Source: an uncultured Candidatus Neoarthromitus sp. (GTDB lineage Bacteria > Bacillota > Clostridia > Clostridiales > Clostridiaceae). From it: a DNA stretch of 52,778 bases. The notes beneath the pieces are model-generated. The model made no database searches and had not been told where the DNA came from. It saw nothing but the letters and a program-made list of their open reading frames with translations. Position numbers and translations under genes: made by a program. This document shows, in pieces, positions 48,587 to 52,778 of this stretch. Every line of letters starts with the position of its first letter. Within the stretch, counting starts at the first letter, position 1. The DNA is taken from positions 1 through 52,778 of the forward strand of contig CALADQ010000013.1 of NCBI GenBank assembly GCA_937890765.1. The letters run 5' to 3'.

Positions 48587-48637
48587 AACGACCTCTCTAA
48601 AATAAATTTTTACGTAAACATAAGACTTCTAAAAAAA

Positions 48638-49447
48638 CTAATTTTCAGAAGCCTTGTTATTTTTATATCTATCAATATCCCGTTGGATTGAAAGTAAAAG
48701 CGAATTTAATTGATTTATATCGCCGATTTCAATTAATGCAGTTAATTGAAGTTGGTAATTACTCGATTCTTTAACCTTGCCTAAGGATATTAAACTAATT
48801 AAATTTTCATTTATGTTCGATACAATATGAGATTTAACTTCGAAAAGCCTTTGAGCATCTTTAATTTCATCTTTAATTTGCATCATAAGTTCATCCAATT
48901 GATAAGCAGCATCTGCTGTTTGTTTTAATTTATCTTTTAAATTAGATGGAATAAGTTGTTTATATTTATAATTTAAGGAATGTTCAGCTGTTGCCCAAAA
49001 ATTCATTCCAAGAGTTCTAATTTGAAGTTCAGCTATAATTTCTTTACAACCTAACGATAAGTTCACAGGATATTTAATTATAATGTGATAACTTCTGTAA
49101 CCACTTTCTTTAGCATTGGTTACATAATCTTTTTCATAAATAATGGACATGTCCTTCCGTTTTCGAATAATGTTAACGACTTTAGTTATATCATCTACAA
49201 ATTGACACATTATTCTAATTCCAGCAATATCCTCAAGTTCGTATTCTATTTTTTCAATAGGAATGCTGAACTTCTTAATTTTTTCGAGAATGCTAGAGAT
49301 TTCTTTTACTCTTCCAGTCACGAATTCTATAGGAGAGTATTCATTCCTATATTTAAATTCCTTGCGAATGCTTTTGAATTTAATTTTTAATTCGTCAACA
49401 GCTTGTTGATATGGCACAAGAAAATTTTTCCATTGTTTTATAGCCAT
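48638..49447 (-). CDS. Small alarmone synthetase, RelQ/SasB type (GTP pyrophosphokinase)
   Basis: The product has 269 aa. It has a RelA/SpoT synthetase domain without an HD hydrolase, TGS or ACT domain. Diagnostic segments are DIAGIRIMCQFVDDI, KDYVTNAKESGYRSYHIII and QIRTLGMNFWATAEHSLNYKY. It makes (p)ppGpp from ATP and GDP/GTP. A C-terminal helical tail (about residues 190-269) extends beyond the minimal enzyme and is probably the tetramerisation region plus an extension. It lies 33 bases after the metallophosphoesterase gene on the same strand. Confidence 0.9.
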   Translation of the reverse strand: MAIKQWKNFLVPYQQAVDELKIKFKSIRKEFKYRNEYSPIEFVTGRVKEISSILEKIKKFSIPIEKIEYELEDIAGIRIMCQFVDDITKVVNIIRKRKDMSIIYEKDYVTNAKESGYRSYHIIIKYPVNLSLGCKEIIAELQIRTLGMNFWATAEHSLNYKYKQLIPSNLKDKLKQTADAAYQLDELMMQIKDEIKDAQRLFEVKSHIVSNINENLISLISLGKVKESSNYQLQLTALIEIGDINQLNSLLLSIQRDIDRYKNNKASEN

Positions 49448-49480
49448 AATACATCACCCATTTTAGCTAAAAAATAAATT

Positions 49481-50176
49481 TTATAAAATTTTAAGTGGTT
49501 TAAAATTTAGGTAATCGCAAGATGTTAAGTAATAATTTGTATTGAGAAATGTTCTGTCGTAAAAATTTTCAAAATTACCGTGAATATGACCGTATAAAAC
49601 TTTATCGACGTTATATTCTTTCAATATATCTAAAAATATGTTTTTATTTTTATGTTCGCTATTAGGGGTAAATGGAGGATAGTGAATCATGTAAATTATT
49701 TTTTTAAAACCTTTTTTAACCGCTGAGTCCAGAGAAAGCCGCATTCTTATTTTTTCTCTCTCTAGAATTTTTAAATGTCTAACCTCATCTTTACCTTCAC
49801 AGACCTCTATGTTAAATCCACGACTTCCACAAATGGCATACTCTTTAAAACTCAAATGATTATTTTGAATAAAGCTTATGCTTTCATACATAGAATTGAG
49901 TTTTTTTATACCGCTCCACCAAAAATCGTGATTACCTTTTATAAGAATTTTTTTACCTGGAAGTGAATCGAGCCATTCTAAGTCAGGTTTAGCATCATTT
50001 AAATTCATTGCCCAAGAAAAGTCTCCACAAAGCAATATATAATCTTCTTTTTTTATGGAATTTAACCAATTGAATTTAATTTTTTCAAAGTGATTTGTCC
50101 ATTCTTCTCCAAATATGTCCATAATTTTTTTTGATTTAAAGGATAGATGCAAGTCTGATATTGCAAATAAGTTCAA
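49481..50176 (-). CDS. Metallophosphoesterase (calcineurin-like)
   Basis: The product is about 231 aa from TTG 50176. The metal motifs are ISDLHLS, CGDFSWA, IKGNHDFWW, MIHYPP and YGHIHG, all intact. TTG 50176 is chosen because agggagtg precedes it at a good distance and it starts right at the first motif; an ATG at 50221 would add 15 residues containing that ribosome site. The substrate is unknown. It may be co-transcribed with the GGDEF gene upstream (74-base gap) and the alarmone synthetase downstream. Confidence 0.86.
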   Translation of the reverse strand: MNLFAISDLHLSFKSKKIMDIFGEEWTNHFEKIKFNWLNSIKKEDYILLCGDFSWAMNLNDAKPDLEWLDSLPGKKILIKGNHDFWWSGIKKLNSMYESISFIQNNHLSFKEYAICGSRGFNIEVCEGKDEVRHLKILEREKIRMRLSLDSAVKKGFKKIIYMIHYPPFTPNSEHKNKNIFLDILKEYNVDKVLYGHIHGNFENFYDRTFLNTNYYLTSCDYLNFKPLKIL

Positions 50177-50250
50177 TTCAAAATCACTCCCTAAAACTTC
50201 TTTGCAAGTAATATTATACATACAAAACTATACATCATCAATAAAAAAAA

Positions 50251-51321
50251 TTAAGAGCTAATTTCCACTTTATTTTTTCCTTTATCTTTAGCTTTGTATA
50301 ACATATTATCCGCATGATTTAAAAGTTGATCTATAGTTTTACCATCGTAAGGATAAACAGCTATTCCAAAACTCATAGTAATGCTAGACTTAGAACCATT
50401 TAATTCAATGGTATTACTTTCAACGGTTTTTCTAATTTTTTCAACTTTAATTAACAAATCTTTAGTTGACTCAAAAGAATTTGTATACATTATAAATTCT
50501 TCTCCACCATAACGAGCGAGAAGATCTTTATCACTTACCATTGTTTTTATAGCGTTAGTAGTTTGAATTAAAGCAGAATCTCCAAAAATATGTCCATGAG
50601 AATCATTTATAGATTTAAAATTGTCAATGTCCATCATTATTATTGCAAAATCTTTTTTAGATTTTTTTTTCATAAGTCTGTTTAATCTATTCATGAATTC
50701 AACTCTAGTTAAAATGTTTAATATAGGATCGTTTTTAGATTTTTCATCTAATTGTTTATATAATGTGTAATTTTCATAAGTTACAGCAAGAAGGTCAGCA
50801 AGAGCCCCTAAGAAATGAACTTTATGAGGGTCAAAGAAATTTTCGTAAGGATGTTCTAAAACCATGTAACCTACGAATTTTTTTCGACAAAATATAGGAT
50901 ATCCAATTAATGAACGTGAATCAGGTTCTTTTATTGAATCTATGCTTAATTCATTTTTGCAAGATAAAAGGAAAGTTTCTTCACCAAAAAATTTGTACAT
51001 GAAATTAAAGTTTTTATAATTCTTACTATTTACATTTGAAATATTTAAATAAGTATCGTTGTTCTCTTTCACTATTATTGTTGAATATTTAACTCCAAAA
51101 ATGGCGATAGCAACATCGTTTATTATGTTAAAAATATTGTCATTACCTATTCCAGTGTTCAAATATTTATTTATATCTAAAAGGTTGCTTGTAATTGAAA
51201 GTTTGTACTGAAGAGTGTCGTTTAATTGTTTTAATCTATTAATTTCTTCATCAGTTAATTTTTTATAGAGGTCGAATTCATTATTTAAGCTTTCTTTATT
51301 TTCTTCGACTAATGCAGTCAT
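50251..51321 (-). CDS. GAF-GGDEF protein, predicted diguanylate cyclase
   Basis: The product has 356 aa and is cytoplasmic (no membrane segment). An N-terminal coiled coil (about 10-45) leads to a GAF-like sensor domain (about 50-195) and then a GGDEF domain (about 200-354). The active-site loop reads GGEEF at 272-276, a catalytically competent variant. MMDIDNFKSIND and the NADNMLYKAK-like HADNMLYKAKDKGKN are in place. The product-inhibition RxxD motif before it reads SDKD, so it appears absent. It probably makes c-di-GMP. Confidence 0.88.
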   Translation of the reverse strand: MTALVEENKESLNNEFDLYKKLTDEEINRLKQLNDTLQYKLSITSNLLDINKYLNTGIGNDNIFNIINDVAIAIFGVKYSTIIVKENNDTYLNISNVNSKNYKNFNFMYKFFGEETFLLSCKNELSIDSIKEPDSRSLIGYPIFCRKKFVGYMVLEHPYENFFDPHKVHFLGALADLLAVTYENYTLYKQLDEKSKNDPILNILTRVEFMNRLNRLMKKKSKKDFAIIMMDIDNFKSINDSHGHIFGDSALIQTTNAIKTMVSDKDLLARYGGEEFIMYTNSFESTKDLLIKVEKIRKTVESNTIELNGSKSSITMSFGIAVYPYDGKTIDQLLNHADNMLYKAKDKGKNKVEISS

Positions 51322-51541
51322 TTAAACACCTTCTTTTCAATGAGTTTATATTTTATTATTCTCAAAACGTATTAAATTTATTAATTTATTTTAAACGGTA
51401 TTAATTATATTTGGATTAATATTACAATCGCTAGAATCTTACAAAATTTCATTTAATATATTTGGTTATTTTTTTCAGCAAACGGTTAACAAAGTTAAAG
51501 TCAAATTAATAAGTTATAAATCACTTAGGAGGGAAAAAATA

Positions 51542-52210
51542 ATGGATATACAAATAAATGAAAAACTGATTAAATATAATTTTTCATCTAGAAAAGGTGT
51601 TTCAATAAAATACATTGTGATTCATGATACAGGAAATAAATCCAAAGGAGCAGATGCTGATGCTCATTTTTTGTTTTTTAATTCAGGCGATAGACAATCA
51701 TCTGCTCATTATTTTGTAGATGATAAACAAATATTGAGAACAATAAAAGATGAAAATAAAAGTTGGGCAGTTGGAGATGGTAGGGGAAAATATGGAATAA
51801 CAAATCAAAATAGTATAAGCATAGAAATGTGCATTAACATTGATGGAGATTTTAAAAAAACTTATTTAAATACCTTGAAGTTAACAAAACATTTAATTGA
51901 TAAATACAAAATACCAATTGAAAATGTTGTTAGGCATTATGACGCAAGCAGAAAAATTTGTCCGAACATTTGGTATGAAAACAATTGGGAAAAGTGGAAA
52001 AGTTTTAAGGAGGATTTACAAAATCAGTTTGATAATTTAAAAGATTATAGAGAAACAATAAATTTACTGTACAACAACATATTGTACAGAGATGTTGAAG
52101 ATGAGGGATTAAATTATTGGAACAACAAACTTAATTTAGGTTTAACCTTTGGAGATTTTTTAAAGTCAATAGGAGATAGTAAAGAGTTTAAACAAATATA
52201 TAATTTGTAA
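51542..52210 (+). CDS. N-acetylmuramoyl-L-alanine amidase (Amidase_2) with C-terminal DUF4214
   Basis: The product has 222 aa. Residues about 15-150 form an Amidase_2 zinc domain: YIVIHDTGN, SAHYFVDD, SIEMCIN and VVRHYDASRKICPN carry the expected ligands, as in phage and prophage endolysins. Residues about 172-219 match DUF4214 (ILYRDVEDEGLNYWNNKL). There is no signal peptide, so export would need a holin or lysis. It has no phage neighbours. A strong taggaggg site precedes ATG 51542, and a hairpin terminator follows. Confidence 0.87.
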   Translation: MDIQINEKLIKYNFSSRKGVSIKYIVIHDTGNKSKGADADAHFLFFNSGDRQSSAHYFVDDKQILRTIKDENKSWAVGDGRGKYGITNQNSISIEMCINIDGDFKKTYLNTLKLTKHLIDKYKIPIENVVRHYDASRKICPNIWYENNWEKWKSFKEDLQNQFDNLKDYRETINLLYNNILYRDVEDEGLNYWNNKLNLGLTFGDFLKSIGDSKEFKQIYNL

Positions 52211-52235
52211 TTATAATTATTTATTTGTAAATTTT

Positions 52236-52271
52236 AAATAGAGGAATAACATGTGTTATCCTCTATTTTTT
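52236..52271 (+). terminator. Rho-independent terminator after the amidase gene
   Basis: aaatagagg (52236-52244) pairs with cctctattt (52260-52268). Inside it ataaca and tgttat extend the stem with one bulged base, and a run of Ts follows. Confidence 0.88.
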
Positions 52272-52725
52272 AGTTTTACTAAAAAATTGTAATTTTAAAG
52301 TTGTGATTAAGTATAAAAAAATGTTGAATAAATAAAGTTTGTAAGATAAAATAGCTTAAAGCGAAAATAAAATAAATTTAGAGTATGTTAAAGTATAACT
52401 TGAAAATTACTAAAAAAACACTATAAAAAAATATTTTAAATTATTTAAATTTATTGATTTTCGAATAAAAATGTATTATTATTGTAATGTAGTTGTTACT
52501 ATTTACAGCTTTGGAAGATGATTAAGTTTAATTGGCTTAATTGTTGTTTGACTGAAAAATAATTTGAGTTACTACACTTTTTTTAAAAGCATTAAAATTG
52601 TACAAGCATAAAAAATAAAAATTAGCATCTAGTAGTGTAACTTAACATTAAGTGATAGAACAATTTTATTGAGGAATAAAAAGTTTAAAATTAATAAATA
52701 AATTATTTTGGAGGCATAAAAGAAT
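52272..52725 (+). other. Long AT-rich non-coding region upstream of the last gene
   Basis: No convincing ORF is present. It holds a good promoter candidate (listed separately), a 6-bp hairpin (attaag 52521-52526 with cttaat 52536-52541), and two overlapping 6-bp pairings between 52567-52578 and 52634-52642 that would exclude each other. Confidence 0.6.
52454..52482 (+). promoter_or_regulatory. Candidate promoter for the last gene
   Basis: TTGATT (52454-52459) and TATTAT (52477-52482) have a 17-base spacer. Transcription from here would give a leader of about 235 nt before ATG 52726. Confidence 0.5.
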
Positions 52726-52778
52726 ATGAATAAGAGAAAAGTGGCATTAGCTTTAGCAGCTGCTCTTGGAATTAACAC
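52726..52778 (+). CDS. Exported protein, N-terminal fragment (cut by window end)
   Basis: Only 17 codons are present (MNKRKVALALAAALGIN). A charged n-region and an alanine/leucine-rich hydrophobic core mark a signal peptide. A ggaggcat site lies just upstream. The mature protein is outside the window, so no function can be given. Confidence 0.7.
   Translation, partial: MNKRKVALALAAALGIN

Noticed and set aside
1..52778. CRISPR arrays, insertion sequences, tRNA or rRNA genes
   Set aside because: No spaced direct repeats, transposase motifs, cloverleaf sequences or rRNA segments were recognised on reading the window.

Overview
The window is a very AT-rich chromosomal segment of a low-GC, endospore-forming anaerobe of the class Clostridia. 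The evidence is the gene order of the S10-spc-alpha ribosomal block, zinc-type S4/S14/L36, an ECF vitamin-transporter module followed by truA-rplM-rpsI-cwlD, sporulation genes (cwlD, dpaA), ferredoxin-linked 2-oxoacid oxidation, frequent TTG/GTG starts and strong purine-rich Shine-Dalgarno sites. A host-associated clostridium such as the segmented filamentous bacteria (Candidatus Arthromitus) would fit. That is an inference, because no rRNA gene is present to settle it.

Layout. 1-15.4 kb holds the 3' end of tuf and its terminator, then a continuous ribosomal super-operon (rpsJ to rplQ with secY, adk, map, infA, rpoA) ended by a strong hairpin. 15.4-19.6 kb holds ecfA1-ecfA2-ecfT-truA, then a perfect consensus promoter and leader for rplM-rpsI. 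19.7-24.3 kb holds cwlD, an orphan CitX-like protein, ptsI with a structured leader, an isoaspartyl dipeptidase and thioredoxin. 24.3-26.0 kb (minus strand) holds two unrecognised exported or membrane-anchored helical proteins. 26.1-31.9 kb holds the diadenylate cyclase pair cdaA-cdaR, a four-subunit 2-oxoacid:ferredoxin oxidoreductase (korDABC), and glmM. 31.9-35.2 kb holds a HAD phosphatase, an AbgT-type transporter and a KamB/NpmA-like 16S rRNA A1408 methyltransferase. 35.3-43.6 kb is one giant gene for a cyclic beta-1,2-glucan synthase-like protein (2755 aa). 43.9-52.2 kb holds tyrS, dpaA and two unlisted tiny ORFs, a GNAT enzyme, prfC, a small alarmone synthetase, a metallophosphoesterase, a GGDEF protein and an endolysin-like amidase with a DUF4214 tail. 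The window closes in a long leader and the start of an exported protein.

How it fits together. About half the window is translation machinery. The rest combines nucleotide second messengers (c-di-AMP, probably (p)ppGpp and c-di-GMP), wall and cortex metabolism (glmM, cwlD, amidase), sporulation and envelope-glycan synthesis. The most notable items are the A1408 methyltransferase homologue with both substrate-stacking tryptophans preserved, and the giant glucan synthase whose C-terminal GH94 phosphorylase domain seems to have lost its catalytic motifs while its polymerase and cyclisation domains look intact. Others are the kor cluster inside the cdaA-cdaR-glmM unit, an orphan CitX-like gene, an unpaired dpaA, and several hairpins in leaders (rpsJ, rplM, ptsI, rpoA). 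No tRNA, rRNA, CRISPR array, insertion sequence or T-box was recognised.
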